NCBI RefSeq assembly: GCF_000355695.1
Contig: NC_020891.1
Coordinates: 1,364,001 to 1,428,000 of the forward strand
Source: Clavibacter nebraskensis NCPPB 2581
Lineage (GTDB): Bacteria > Actinomycetota > Actinomycetes > Actinomycetales > Microbacteriaceae
Direction of reading: 5' to 3'
Length of the DNA: 64,000 nucleotides
Shown: positions 17,973 to 26,596 of the stretch, piece after piece
Layout of the letters: every line of letters begins with the position of its first letter
Numbering within the stretch: position 1 is the stretch's first letter
Translations under genes and position numbers: made by a program
The notes under the pieces: generated by a model
Seen by the model: only the letters and a program-made list of their open reading frames with translations
The model's database searches: none
What the model was told of the DNA's origin: nothing

Positions 17973-19544
17973 ATGGCTACCTTCGGAACACTCTCGGACC
18001 GCCTCGCCGAGACCTTCAAGAACCTGCGCGGCAAGGGCAAGCTCAGCGCCGCGGACGTCGACGGCACCGTCCGCGAGATCCGCCGCGCGCTGCTCGAGGC
18101 CGACGTCGCGCTCGACGTCGTCAAGTCGTTCACCGCGTCCGTCCGCGAGCGCGCGCTCGGCGGCGAGGTCAGCCAGGCGCTGAACCCCGCCCAGCAGGTC
18201 GTGCAGATCGTCAACGAGGAGCTCATCGGGATCCTCGGCGGCCAGCAGCGCCGCATCACCTTCGCCAAGAGGCCGCCGACGGTCATCATGCTCGCCGGCC
18301 TCCAGGGAGCGGGCAAGACGACCCTCGCGGGCAAGCTCGGCAAGTGGCTCGCGAAGGACGGCCACACGCCGATGCTCGTCGCGGCCGACCTCCAGCGCCC
18401 CAACGCCGTGCAGCAGCTGCAGGTCGTCGGCGAGCAGGCCGGCGTCCCCGTGTTCGCGCCCGAGCCCGGCAACGGGAAGGGCAACCCCGTGCGCGTCGCC
18501 AAGGACGCGATGAAGCACGCGGTCGACAAGCAGTACAGCGTCGTCATCATCGACACGGCCGGCCGCCTCGGCGTCGACCAGGAGCTGATGAAGCAGGCCT
18601 CCGACATCCGCAAGGCCACCGACCCGGACGAGGTCCTCTTCGTCATCGACGCCATGATCGGCCAGGACGCGGTCGCGACCGCGAAGGCCTTCCAGGACGG
18701 CGTCGACTTCACGGGCGTCGTGCTCTCCAAGCTCGACGGCGACGCGCGCGGAGGAGCGGCCCTCTCGGTCGCCTCCGTCACCGGCCGGCCGATCATGTTC
18801 GCCTCCACGGGCGAGGGCCTCGACGACTTCGAGCCCTTCCACCCCGACCGCATGGCGAGCCGCATCCTCGACCTCGGCGACATCCTCACCCTCATCGAGC
18901 AGGCCCAGCAGGCCTTCGACGAGGAGGAGGCGATGGAGGTCGCCCAGAAGCTCGCGAGCGACACCTTCACGCTCGACGACTTCCTCAAGCAGATGCAGCA
19001 GCTCCGCGGCAAGGGCTCCCTCAAGAAGATGATGGGCATGCTCCCCGGCATGGGCGCTATGAAGGAGCAGCTGGAGAACTTCGACGAGAAGGAGATCGTC
19101 CGCACGGAGGCGATCATCCAGTCGATGACGAAGGCCGAGCGCCAGAACCCGAAGCTCCTCAACGGATCTCGCCGCCTCCGCATCGCCCGCGGATCCGGCA
19201 TGACCGTCACCGACGTCAACGGCCTCGTGCAGCGCTTCGAGCAGGCCTCGAAGATGATGCGCACGGTCGCGCGCGGCGGCATGCCGCAGATCCCCGGCAT
19301 GGGCCCGATGCCCGGCGCGCACTCCAGCCGCAAGCCCGTGCAGCAGAAGAAGAAGGGCTCGAAGTCGGGCAACCCGGCCAAGCGCGCGCAGGAGAACGCG
19401 GCGCTCGCGTCGGGCCAGCGCATCGGCGGACCCGCGGCCCCCGCCGGGTCGGGCTTCGGCCTCGCCGGGGCGGCCAAGGGCGGCGCGAACGGCGCCCCGA
19501 GCGAGGAGGAGCTCGCCTCGCTGCAGAAGTTCCTCGGCCGCTGA
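17973..19544 (+). CDS. ffh: Signal recognition particle protein Ffh
   Basis: Ffh binds signal sequences and 4.5S RNA and pairs with FtsY. The 523-residue protein has the N domain, G domain motifs (GLQGAGKTTLAGKLG about 109-123, DTAGRLGVD, SKLDGDARGGAAL) and a Met-rich M domain (MQQLRGKGSLKKMMGMLPGMG, then SGMTVTDVNGLVQRF). The C-terminus is a Lys/Gly/Ala-rich tail. The gene is followed by a strong hairpin. Together with ftsY it forms the co-translational targeting pair. Confidence 0.97.
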   Translation: MATFGTLSDRLAETFKNLRGKGKLSAADVDGTVREIRRALLEADVALDVVKSFTASVRERALGGEVSQALNPAQQVVQIVNEELIGILGGQQRRITFAKRPPTVIMLAGLQGAGKTTLAGKLGKWLAKDGHTPMLVAADLQRPNAVQQLQVVGEQAGVPVFAPEPGNGKGNPVRVAKDAMKHAVDKQYSVVIIDTAGRLGVDQELMKQASDIRKATDPDEVLFVIDAMIGQDAVATAKAFQDGVDFTGVVLSKLDGDARGGAALSVASVTGRPIMFASTGEGLDDFEPFHPDRMASRILDLGDILTLIEQAQQAFDEEEAMEVAQKLASDTFTLDDFLKQMQQLRGKGSLKKMMGMLPGMGAMKEQLENFDEKEIVRTEAIIQSMTKAERQNPKLLNGSRRLRIARGSGMTVTDVNGLVQRFEQASKMMRTVARGGMPQIPGMGPMPGAHSSRKPVQQKKKGSKSGNPAKRAQENAALASGQRIGGPAAPAGSGFGLAGAAKGGANGAPSEEELASLQKFLGR

Positions 19545-19567
19545 CCCGGTCGACCCGCACGCTCCAC

Positions 19568-19599
19568 GACGGCGCCCTCCCCACCGGGAGGGCGCCGTC
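19568..19599 (+). terminator. Intrinsic terminator after ffh
   Basis: GACGGCGCCCTCCC (19568-19581) pairs exactly with GGGAGGGCGCCGTC (19586-19599), a 14-bp stem with a CACC loop, 23 bases after the ffh stop. There is no T-run. Confidence 0.85.
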
Positions 19600-19689
19600 C
19601 GCGCATCCCTCGACGCGCGGGTCGCGACGTGCCACCGTGGGGTCGTGCATCGCGGCACCCCGTCGCGGTCCCGGCGTCAGGAGCTCCCC

Positions 19690-20067
19690 GTGTTCGCACC
19701 CGTCACCGCCTTCAGCGGGTTCAGCGTCGACGACGTCCCCGCCGCGCTCGCGTTCTACCGGGACACGCTCGGCCTCGAGGTCGAGGAGGTGCCCGAGATG
19801 GGGATGCTGCGGCTCGTGCTCCCGGGCTCCGGCGCGCGGGTGCTCGTCTACCCGAAGCCCGGGCACCAGCCAGCGACCTTCACGGTCCTCAACCTCGAGG
19901 TGGACGACGTCGAGCAGGCGGTCGCCGAGCTGAACGCGCGCGGCGTCGACACGGCCATCTTCGACGGGATGCCCACGGACGCGCGCGGCGTCATGCGCGG
20001 CGACGGCCCCGACATCGCCTGGTTCCGCGATCCGTCGGGCAACGTGCTCTCCGTCGTCGCGGCCTGA
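19690..20067 (+). CDS. Glyoxalase/VOC-superfamily protein
   Basis: A 125-residue single-module VOC protein (glyoxalase I/bleomycin-resistance fold): FSVDDVPAALAFYRDTLGLEVEE begins the first beta-alpha-beta unit, and AWFRDPSGNVLSV ends the second. VOC proteins are metal enzymes or ligand binders acting as dimers; a substrate cannot be predicted. The GTG at 19690 has CAGGAG 6 bases upstream and fits the family start better than the in-frame GTG at 19645. It converges on the MarP-like protease gene with 9 bases between. Confidence 0.85.
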   Translation: MFAPVTAFSGFSVDDVPAALAFYRDTLGLEVEEVPEMGMLRLVLPGSGARVLVYPKPGHQPATFTVLNLEVDDVEQAVAELNARGVDTAIFDGMPTDARGVMRGDGPDIAWFRDPSGNVLSVVAA

Positions 20068-20076
20068 GGCCCGGGG

Positions 20077-21276
20077 TCAGCGCGAGCAGCGCCCGGAGTC
20101 CACCGGGGTCGTCGCGCCGGCTTGCTGCAGCACGGGCGCGATCTCGTCGAGCGTCATCGCGTAGCCCGTCTGCGAGTCGATCGTCGAGGTCGCGAAGACG
20201 AGGCCGACCACGCGCCCCTGCGCGTCAAACAGCGCGCCGCCCGAGTCGCCCGGCCGGACCGTGCCGCGGACCGAGTAGACCTCGCGCGTGACGGGCTGCT
20301 CGTGCTGGATGTCGGTGCCAATCGCCTCGACCACCTCGCGTATCCTCGCGCCGGTGGCCTGGTAGGGCCCTCCGCCCGGGTAGCCGGCGACGACGGCCCC
20401 GTCGGAGCCGGCGAGCTCCGCTCCGAGCGCGAGCGGAGCGGCGGTGAGGCCGGGCACGGCGAGGATCGCGACGTCGCGCGCGGGGTCGAACACCACGAGG
20501 TCGGCCTTCAGCAGCTGGCCGGTGCCGCCCTGCTGCACGTACACCTCGTCGGACCCGGTGACCACGTGCGCGTTCGTCACGACGCGGTTGCCCTGCACGA
20601 CCCAGCCGCTCCCGGACGACGAGGTGCCGCAGGCCGGCGCCGACGAGAGGATCTTCACCACGCTCGCCGCGGAGCGGCGGACGGCGTCGGGCACGTCCGC
20701 GTCGGGCTCAGCCGTGTCGGCGATGGCCCCCTCGCCGTTCGCGAAGACGCGCGGGTAGCCGACGTCGTGGAGCGCGTCGTCGAGCGCGGAGAGCGCGGTG
20801 CCGCTCGAGATCGGGCTGACCCGGTCGAGCGCCTGGAGGACGCGCGACGACGACGCGAGCTGCACCGCGGGGATCACGCCGCTGGATCCGAGGAAGCCGC
20901 CGATGAACCAGACCGAGACGGCCCACGCCGCGAGCCCGGCGACCGCGCCGATCCCGCGGTCGAGCCCCCGCGCGGCGCCGCGCGGACGCAGGAGGCGCGT
21001 GAGGACGCTGGCGACCTGCGCGAGGATCCCGCTCACGAGCGACGTGGTGACGAGCATGAGCAGCGCGGCCGCCAGGGTGCGTGTGATCCCGGTGGCCACG
21101 CCGAACTGGTCGAGCAGCGCGAGGAAGGCCGGCGTGATCCACAGCGCGAGCAGGACGCCCAGCACGATGCCTGCGAGCCCGGCGACGGTCACGATGGCCC
21201 CGCGGCGCCAGCCGGCGAGGGCCGCGAGCACGGCGATGACGAGGATGACGATGTCGACGGCGGGGCTCACCTGCAC
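20077..21276 (-). CDS. MarP-like membrane serine protease (CvpA-type helices plus trypsin-like domain)
   Basis: The 399-residue protein has four N-terminal membrane helices (about 7-22, 29-50, 66-90, 108-130) of CvpA type and an extracytoplasmic chymotrypsin-like domain with His237 (TNAHVV), Asp268 (DPARDVAIL) and Ser345 (PGDSGGAL). Cys216 and Cys397 occupy the places of the regulatory disulfide of Mycobacterium tuberculosis MarP, a periplasmic protease needed for acid resistance. It follows the ligase gene by 13 bases and is probably cotranscribed. A GTG at 21270 is an alternative start. Confidence 0.92.
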   Translation of the reverse strand: MQVSPAVDIVILVIAVLAALAGWRRGAIVTVAGLAGIVLGVLLALWITPAFLALLDQFGVATGITRTLAAALLMLVTTSLVSGILAQVASVLTRLLRPRGAARGLDRGIGAVAGLAAWAVSVWFIGGFLGSSGVIPAVQLASSSRVLQALDRVSPISSGTALSALDDALHDVGYPRVFANGEGAIADTAEPDADVPDAVRRSAASVVKILSSAPACGTSSSGSGWVVQGNRVVTNAHVVTGSDEVYVQQGGTGQLLKADLVVFDPARDVAILAVPGLTAAPLALGAELAGSDGAVVAGYPGGGPYQATGARIREVVEAIGTDIQHEQPVTREVYSVRGTVRPGDSGGALFDAQGRVVGLVFATSTIDSQTGYAMTLDEIAPVLQQAGATTPVDSGRCSR

Positions 21277-21289
21277 AGTCTGCCCCGGG

Positions 21290-22423
21290 TCACCGGCCCA
21301 ATCCTGAGCGCAGCTCCTCGACGAGGTGCGTGACCACGGGGGCGAGCGCGCCGTCGTTGTCCTCGGCGACGCGGAGCTGCCGCTGGTAGCTCGCGCCGCG
21401 GTCGACGATGTCGAGGATCCCGCGCAGCTCCGCCTCGCAGCCGAGCTCGTCGGCGACGGGGGAGAGGTGCTCCACGAGCGCCCGGGTGTCGTCCCCGACG
21501 AGGGCCTCCTCGCCCGCGGCGTCCTGGATGATGATGGCGTCCATCCCGTAGCGGGCCGCGCGCCACTTGTTCTCGCGCACGAACCACGGCTGCATCCGGG
21601 GCAGCTCCTCGCCGCGGTCGAGCGCCGCCGACATGTCGTGCACCAGGCACTGCACGAGCGCCGCGAGCGACGCGATCTCGCCGAGCGTCGAGACGCCGTC
21701 GAACACGCGCGTCTCGAGGGTCCCCCACTTGGGCGCCGGCCGGATGTCCCAGCGCAGCTCGCTGTGGTGGTCGATGACGCCGACGTGCGTCATGTCGCCG
21801 ACGAGCCGCTCGTAGTCGGCCCACGTCGTGAGGTCGGGCGGCAGCCCCGCAGTAGGCAGCTGCTGGAACATGAGCGCCCGGTTCGACGCGTAGCCCGTCT
21901 CCTGCCCGGACCAGAACGGGCTCGACGCGCTGAGCGCCTGGAACCGGGGGAGGTGCACCAGCAGCGCGTTGAGGATCGGGAGCGCCTTCGCCCCGTCGTC
22001 GATCCCGACGTGCACGTGGACGCCCCAGATCATCATCTGCCGGCCCCACCACCTGGTGCGGTCGAGGAGGGTGGCGTAGCGCGCGTTGTCGGGCGTCACG
22101 TCCTGGTCGGGCCACGCGCTGAAGGGGTGCGTGCCCGCGCACATGAGGTCGATGCCGAGCGGATCCGCGACGTCCATGACGCGCTCGATGAGCCGCGCGA
22201 GGTCGTCCACGGCGTGCCCCACGCGGGCGTGCGGCGCGCTGACGACCTCGACCGTGTTGGTGAGGAACTCCCCGGTCACGTGCGGGTGCGCGTCGTCGTG
22301 GGGGAAGGAGCGGAGGATCTCCGGCGCGACGCCCGCGAGCTCCCCGGAGCCCCCGTCGACGCACGCGAGCTCCCACTCGATCCCGACGCGGGACGGGGGC
22401 TGCCGGGCGAAGTCGATCTGCAT
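21290..22423 (-). CDS. GCS2-family (YbdK-type) glutamate-cysteine ligase-like carboxylate-amine ligase
   Basis: The 377-residue protein starts MQIDFARQPPSRVGIEWEL; the GIEWEL motif, TGEFLTNTVEVVS, HPFSAWPDQ, WWGRQMMIWGVHVHVG and ETRVFDG match the GCS2/YbdK family, which joins glutamate (or another acid) to an amine such as cysteine with ATP. Actinobacteria use mycothiol rather than glutathione, so the real product is uncertain. The ATG at 22423 has GCAGGA upstream; an in-frame extension to 22531 looks noncoding. Confidence 0.88.
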   Translation of the reverse strand: MQIDFARQPPSRVGIEWELACVDGGSGELAGVAPEILRSFPHDDAHPHVTGEFLTNTVEVVSAPHARVGHAVDDLARLIERVMDVADPLGIDLMCAGTHPFSAWPDQDVTPDNARYATLLDRTRWWGRQMMIWGVHVHVGIDDGAKALPILNALLVHLPRFQALSASSPFWSGQETGYASNRALMFQQLPTAGLPPDLTTWADYERLVGDMTHVGVIDHHSELRWDIRPAPKWGTLETRVFDGVSTLGEIASLAALVQCLVHDMSAALDRGEELPRMQPWFVRENKWRAARYGMDAIIIQDAAGEEALVGDDTRALVEHLSPVADELGCEAELRGILDIVDRGASYQRQLRVAEDNDGALAPVVTHLVEELRSGLGR

Positions 22424-22559
22424 GCGGGTCCTGCCGTCCACGGGGTCTCGGGGCGCATGCGCCGGGTGTCGTCCGATCATGCCACGCACCCCGCGGGGCG
22501 GCCGGGCGATGACGCCGTGCGGCGCGCCCACGACGGGGGTCCCGGCCCGGCCCGGCGTC

Positions 22560-22568
22560 TGCCATAAT
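22560..22568 (+). promoter_or_regulatory. Predicted extended -10 promoter of the rpsP operon
   Basis: TGCCATAAT is an extended -10 (TGN plus CATAAT), unusually AT-rich for this genome, about 129 bases upstream of rpsP. The leader between is comparatively AT-rich near the start codon. Confidence 0.5.
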
Positions 22569-22696
22569 GATCTGTCGAGTCCGCGATCGTCCGACCCTCT
22601 AATCAGGCGCCGCGAGACCCCATCGAACCAATGCCGAGTGTGCCCCCACGCTCACGGCCGTCAGTTCACCCCACACAAAAGAAATTCAGGAGAATT

Positions 22697-23110
22697 GTGG
22701 CTGTCAAGATCCGTCTGAAGCGCCTGGGCAAGATCCGCGCGCCGTACTACCGCATCGTCGTCGCCGACTCGCGCACCAAGCGCGACGGCCGCGTCATCGA
22801 GGAGATCGGCAAGTACCACCCCACCGAGGAGCCCTCGTTCATCGAGGTCCAGTCGGAGCGGGCGCAGTACTGGCTCTCCGTGGGCGCCCAGCCCACCGAG
22901 CAGGTCGAGGCGCTCCTCAAGCTCACGGGCGACTGGGGTCGCTTCAAGGGCGACAAGGACGCCGTCTCCACCGTCCGCACCCGCGAGGCGAAGCCCGCCT
23001 ACGTCGCGGACGAGAAGAAGAAGCCGGTCCTCAAGCCGAAGACCGAGAAGGCCGCACCCGCGCCCGAGGCCGCCGCGCCCGAGGCCGAGTCGACCGAGGA
23101 GCAGGCCTAG
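22697..23110 (+). CDS. rpsP: 30S ribosomal protein S16
   Basis: S16 is a primary assembly protein of the 30S body. The 137-residue product starts [26 protein letters not shown]-like, the family hallmark, from a GTG with AGGAGA 3 bases upstream. Residues past about 85 form an actinobacterial Lys/Ala/Glu/Pro-rich extension ([21 protein letters not shown]). It leads an operon with khpA, rimM and trmD. Confidence 0.96.
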   Translation: MAVKIRLKRLGKIRAPYYRIVVADSRTKRDGRVIEEIGKYHPTEEPSFIEVQSERAQYWLSVGAQPTEQVEALLKLTGDWGRFKGDKDAVSTVRTREAKPAYVADEKKKPVLKPKTEKAAPAPEAAAPEAESTEEQA

Positions 23111-23113
23111 CCC

Positions 23114-23350
23114 ATGCTCGCTCCCGCGCTCGCTCATCTGGTCAAGGGCATCGTCGAGCACCCGGACGACGTCTCCGTGACGAGCAAGGGATCCCCCCGC
23201 GGCGAGGTCCTCGAGGTGCGCGTGCACCCCGAGGACCTCGGCCGGGTCATCGGCCGAGCGGGCCGCACCGCGAAGGCCCTCCGGACGCTCGTCTCGGCTC
23301 TCGCCGACGGCCAGCGCGTCCGCGTCGATGTGGTGGACACCGATTCCTGA
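23114..23350 (+). CDS. khpA: KH-domain RNA-binding protein (KhpA/YlqC type)
   Basis: A 78-residue single KH domain with the RNA-contact loop as VIGRAGRTAKALR (usual KhpA form is VIGKQGRTAKA). It sits between rpsP and rimM, its normal place in Gram-positives. KhpA binds RNA, often with KhpB, and affects cell division and envelope growth in some firmicutes. It begins 3 bases after rpsP and overlaps the predicted rimM start. Confidence 0.92.
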   Translation: MLAPALAHLVKGIVEHPDDVSVTSKGSPRGEVLEVRVHPEDLGRVIGRAGRTAKALRTLVSALADGQRVRVDVVDTDS

Positions 23351-23969
23351 GGACATCGTCCGTGACCCCGCGGCGTTCCGCGTGGGCCGGCTGACCAAGG
23401 CGCACGGGCTCAAGGGCGCCGTGAAGCTCGAGCTGTTCACGGACGACCCCGACAAGCGGTTCGTCCCGGGCGCCGAGTTCTCGCTCCAGGTCCCGGACAC
23501 GTCCCCGTGGCACGGACGCTCCCTCACGCTCACCGAGCTCCGCTGGTACAACAGCCACCCCGTCGGCTTCTTCGAGGGCGTCGCCGATCGCACGGCCGCC
23601 GAGTCGCTCGCCAAGGCCATCCTTTGGATGACGCCGCCGGCCGACGAGCCCGCCGAGCCCGACGCCTGGTACGACCACCAGCTCGTCGGCCTGAAGGTCC
23701 TCCGCGACGGCGTCGAGGTCGGCACCGTCTCGCTCGTGGACCACTTCCCGGCGCAGGACCTGCTCCACGTCGACACGCCCACAGGCACCGTGCTCGTCCC
23801 GTTCGTGCAGGCCATCGTCCCGTCCGTGGACGTGGAGGCCGGCACCCTCGTCGTCACGCCGCCGCTCGGCCTCTTCGAGGACATCCCCGAGGAGCAGCCG
23901 GCACCCGCCGCGGCCGCGACGTCCGACGCCGAGGCCGATCCCGCCCCCGAGGGCGATGACGGCCGCTGA
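23328..23969 (+). CDS. rimM: Ribosome maturation factor RimM
   Basis: RimM helps mature the 30S head and binds S19. The 213-residue protein has the RimM N-domain ([23 protein letters not shown]) and the PRC barrel ([37 protein letters not shown]), with a C-terminal Ala/Glu/Asp tail. The ATG at 23328 overlaps khpA by 23 bases; the conserved domain starts at residue 16, so a GTG at 23382 would cut into it. The true start may be a nearby rare codon. Confidence 0.93.
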   Translation: MWWTPIPEDIVRDPAAFRVGRLTKAHGLKGAVKLELFTDDPDKRFVPGAEFSLQVPDTSPWHGRSLTLTELRWYNSHPVGFFEGVADRTAAESLAKAILWMTPPADEPAEPDAWYDHQLVGLKVLRDGVEVGTVSLVDHFPAQDLLHVDTPTGTVLVPFVQAIVPSVDVEAGTLVVTPPLGLFEDIPEEQPAPAAAATSDAEADPAPEGDDGR

Positions 23970-23970
23970 C

Positions 23971-24657
23971 ATGCGGATCGACATCGTCTCGATCTTCCCC
24001 GAGTTCTTCGGGGTGCTCGATATCTCCCTCCTGGGACGCGCGCGCCAGTCGGGCCTCATCGACCTCCGCGTCCACGACCTGCGCGCGTTCACGCACGACC
24101 GCCACCGCACGGTCGACGACACCCCCTACGGTGGCGGCGCCGGCATGGTCATGCGCCCGGAGCCCTGGGGCGAGGCCATGGACGAGGTGCTCGCCGACGG
24201 CACGGATCCGGTCGTCATCTTCCCCTCGCCCGCGGGCGAGGTCTTCACGCAGGCCATGGCGCAGGAGCTCTCCGTCGAGCCCCACCTGGTTTTCGGCTGC
24301 GGCCGCTATGAGGGCATCGACCAGCGCGTCGTCGACCACACGGCCGCGCGTGCGCGGGTCCGCCTGGTGAGCCTCGGCGACTACGTGCTGAACGGCGGCG
24401 AGGTCGCCGTGATGGCGATGATCGAGGCCGTCGGCCGGCTCGTGCCCGGCGTCGTCGGCAACCCCGCGAGCCTCGTCGAGGAGAGCCACTCCGACGGCCT
24501 GCTCGAGCACCCCAGCTACACGAAGCCGCCCGAGTGGCGGGGCCTGGCCGTCCCCGACGTGCTGCGCAGCGGCGACCACGGGGCGATCGCCGCGTGGCGG
24601 CGCGAGCAGCAGCTCGAGCGCACGCGCCGGGTCCGTCCGGACCTGCTGCCCGAGTAG
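23971..24657 (+). CDS. trmD: tRNA (guanine(37)-N1)-methyltransferase TrmD
   Basis: TrmD methylates G37 of tRNAs that read CNN codons, preventing +1 frameshifts. The 228-residue SPOUT enzyme has [30 protein letters not shown], the trefoil-knot SAM loop [11 protein letters not shown] and the C-terminal [12 protein letters not shown] at 23971 follows the rimM stop by one base; an in-frame ATG at 23956 would add five residues. Convergent with map. Confidence 0.95.
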   Translation: MRIDIVSIFPEFFGVLDISLLGRARQSGLIDLRVHDLRAFTHDRHRTVDDTPYGGGAGMVMRPEPWGEAMDEVLADGTDPVVIFPSPAGEVFTQAMAQELSVEPHLVFGCGRYEGIDQRVVDHTAARARVRLVSLGDYVLNGGEVAVMAMIEAVGRLVPGVVGNPASLVEESHSDGLLEHPSYTKPPEWRGLAVPDVLRSGDHGAIAAWRREQQLERTRRVRPDLLPE

Positions 24658-24685
24658 GTCGGCTGCGCGCCGGTCCGTCCGGGCG

Positions 24686-25450
24686 TCAGGAGCGCGCGGT
24701 GAGGATGAGCGGGCCGGACTCCGTGATGGCGACCGTGTGCTCCATGTGCGCGCCGCGCGAGCCGTCGGCGCTCCGGAGGGTCCAGCCGTCCTTGTCCGTG
24801 TAGATCTCGTCGGTGCTCTGCAGGAACCACGGCTCGATCGCGATGACCAGCCCGGGCCGCAGCGGCACGCCGCGGTTCGGCCGGCCCTGGTTCGCGATGT
24901 GCGGGTCGCCGTGCATGGTGCGCCCGACGCCGTGACCGCCGAAGTCGGTGTTGACCGAGTAGCCGGCCTCGATCGCGACGGCGCCGATCGCCGCCGAGAT
25001 GTCGCCCGTGCGCCCGCCCGGCTGCGCCGCCCGGATGCCCGCCTCGAGGGCCGCGGTCGTCACCTCGATGAGGCGCACGTCCTCCTCGCGGGGTGTGCCG
25101 ACGATCACGCTGACGGCCGAGTCGCTGACCCAGCCGTCGACGGACGCCGCGAAGTCGAGGCTCAGGAGGTCGCCGTCCTGCAGCCGGTAGTCGTGGGGGA
25201 GACCGTGCAGCACGCCGTCGTTGACGGACGTGCAGAGCACCTTGCCGAAGGGCATGGCGCCGAAGGACGGGTGGTAGTCGATGTAGCAGGACTCGGCACC
25301 TCGCGCGCGGATCATGCGGTGCGCCTCGCGGTCGAGGTCGAGCAGGTTGACGCCTACCGCGGCCTTGGCGGCCAGGGCGGTGAGCACGGAGGCCACGAAC
25401 TCCCCGGCGGGTCGCATCTGGTCCATCTCGGCGGGGGTTCGCAGTTCCAT
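24686..25450 (-). CDS. map: Methionine aminopeptidase, type I
   Basis: The enzyme removes N-terminal Met from new proteins. The 254-residue protein shows the five metal ligands: two Asp in LDFAASVDGWVSDSA, His in GGHGVGRTMH, Glu in AIEPW and Glu in HMEHTVAI. The start MELRTPAEMDQM (ATG at 25450) suits the family; a longer in-frame version reads through the neighbouring intergenic DNA. TAGGAT on the minus strand (25461-25466) lies 10 bases upstream. Confidence 0.95.
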   Translation of the reverse strand: MELRTPAEMDQMRPAGEFVASVLTALAAKAAVGVNLLDLDREAHRMIRARGAESCYIDYHPSFGAMPFGKVLCTSVNDGVLHGLPHDYRLQDGDLLSLDFAASVDGWVSDSAVSVIVGTPREEDVRLIEVTTAALEAGIRAAQPGGRTGDISAAIGAVAIEAGYSVNTDFGGHGVGRTMHGDPHIANQGRPNRGVPLRPGLVIAIEPWFLQSTDEIYTDKDGWTLRSADGSRGAHMEHTVAITESGPLILTARS

Positions 25451-25460
25451 CACGCGAAGG

Positions 25461-25466
25461 ATCCTA
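25461..25466 (-). promoter_or_regulatory. Predicted -10 box of map
   Basis: TAGGAT on the minus strand ends 10 bases before the map ATG; it overlaps a GGATCC palindrome at 25459-25464. Confidence 0.45.
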
Positions 25467-25511
25467 CGGGAGCCGGGCCCCGGCCTTCCCGAGGCGCCCA
25501 GGGTCCGCTCG

Positions 25512-25517
25512 TACCAT
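25512..25517 (+). promoter_or_regulatory. Predicted leaderless -10 box of the 25524 gene
   Basis: TACCAT ends 6 bases before the ATG at 25524. Confidence 0.5.
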
Positions 25518-25523
25518 GAGCCC

Positions 25524-26015
25524 ATGCAGCAGTCCCCGCTCCTCGGCCTCCGCCGTGCGCTCTACCGCTGGCAGTTCGCCGCGGTCGTCGTGCTCCCCGC
25601 GTGGCTCCTCGTCGGCTGGGCAGCGTTCGGCTCCAGCGGCTGGGAGCTCCTCCTCGTGATGCTCGCGGCCGGTGCCCTGGGGATCGCGCTGCTCGCCGCC
25701 CTCGGCCTCGTGCTCGCCCGGCGGTCCGTCCGCACGGCCCGGGCCGTCTCGCCGACGGACGCGGCGGCGATGGGCGTGCTCACCCTCGCGGTCATCGGAG
25801 CGGGCACCTACTCCGTCGTCAGCACGTGGTGCGCCGTCGTGGCGGTCCTCGCGGCCGTCGCCCTCGTGGCGCTGGGCGTCAGGCAGCTGGTGGCGGAGAC
25901 GCGACAGCGCATGCAGGAGGTCATCGCCGTCATCGAGCGGGACGCGCAGCCGCGGCCGCCCGAGTGGAAGGCCGCCGAGGGCCCCGACGCCGGGCGCATT
26001 ATCCGGCTCGACTGA
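25524..26015 (+). CDS. Unknown membrane protein with four predicted helices
   Basis: I do not recognise this 163-residue protein. It has four hydrophobic helices (about 17-35, 40-63, 78-95, 100-116) with short loops, then a cytosolic-looking helix VAETRQRMQEVIAVIERDAQPRPPEW rich in charge. No catalytic motif is visible. The ATG at 25524 fits the leaderless pattern and stands divergent from map. The gene is followed by the rplS promoter region. The codon pattern is like its neighbours. Confidence 0.75.
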   Translation: MQQSPLLGLRRALYRWQFAAVVVLPAWLLVGWAAFGSSGWELLLVMLAAGALGIALLAALGLVLARRSVRTARAVSPTDAAAMGVLTLAVIGAGTYSVVSTWCAVVAVLAAVALVALGVRQLVAETRQRMQEVIAVIERDAQPRPPEWKAAEGPDAGRIIRLD

Positions 26016-26038
26016 TCCGGGCGCCCGCGCCCCGCGCT

Positions 26039-26068
26039 TTGCGCTCGACGCGCCCGAGGTGACAGAAT
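26039..26068 (+). promoter_or_regulatory. Predicted promoter of rplS
   Basis: TTGCGC (26039-26044) and CAGAAT (26063-26068) are 18 bases apart, about 118 bases before the rplS ATG. Confidence 0.4.
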
Positions 26069-26185
26069 GGGCGATCGTGCCTGCCGTCGACCCTGCCACG
26101 GGGGAGTCGGCCACTCATGCGGGCCGTTCCCCTTCCAGACATTGATGCGCAGTCGACCCGTGGCGGTTGCAGAGAGCGGTACACC

Positions 26186-26530
26186 ATGCACATCCTCGAT
26201 TCCGTCGACAAGGCGTCGCTGCGGTCGGACATCCCCGACTTCCGCGCCGGCGACACGGTCAAGGTCCACGTCAACATCGTCGAGGGCAGCCGCTCGCGCA
26301 TCCAGGTGTTCCAGGGCATCGTCATCGGCCGTCAGGGCGAGGGCGTCCGCGAGACGTTCTGCGTCCGGAAGGTCAGCTTCCAGGTCGGCGTCGAGCGCAC
26401 CTTCCCGGTCCACTCCCCGGTCATCGACCACATCGAGGTCGTGACGCGCGGCGACGTGCGCCGCGCGAAGCTCTACTTCCTCCGCGACCTGCGCGGCAAG
26501 AAGGCGAAGATCAAGGAGAAGCGCTCCTAG
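26186..26530 (+). CDS. rplS: 50S ribosomal protein L19
   Basis: L19 sits at the 30S-50S interface. The 114-residue protein has the family motifs [48 protein letters not shown] and the basic C-terminus [15 protein letters not shown]. The ATG at 26186 gives the standard [12 protein letters not shown] start; the open frame back to 26117 is leader. A hairpin separates it from lepB. Confidence 0.96.
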   Translation: MHILDSVDKASLRSDIPDFRAGDTVKVHVNIVEGSRSRIQVFQGIVIGRQGEGVRETFCVRKVSFQVGVERTFPVHSPVIDHIEVVTRGDVRRAKLYFLRDLRGKKAKIKEKRS

Positions 26531-26556
26531 CGCATCCCCACCTGTCATCCCACTGG

Positions 26557-26584
26557 GCTCCCGGCGCATATGCTTGCCGGGAGC
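26557..26584 (+). terminator. Hairpin between rplS and lepB
   Basis: GCTCCCGGC (26557-26565) pairs exactly with GCCGGGAGC (26576-26584), 9 bp with a 10-base loop that itself contains GCATATGC. It lies 27 bases after the rplS stop and 13 before lepB, with no T-run, so it may be a partial terminator or attenuator. Confidence 0.55.
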
Positions 26585-26596
26585 TCAGGCGGTTAA

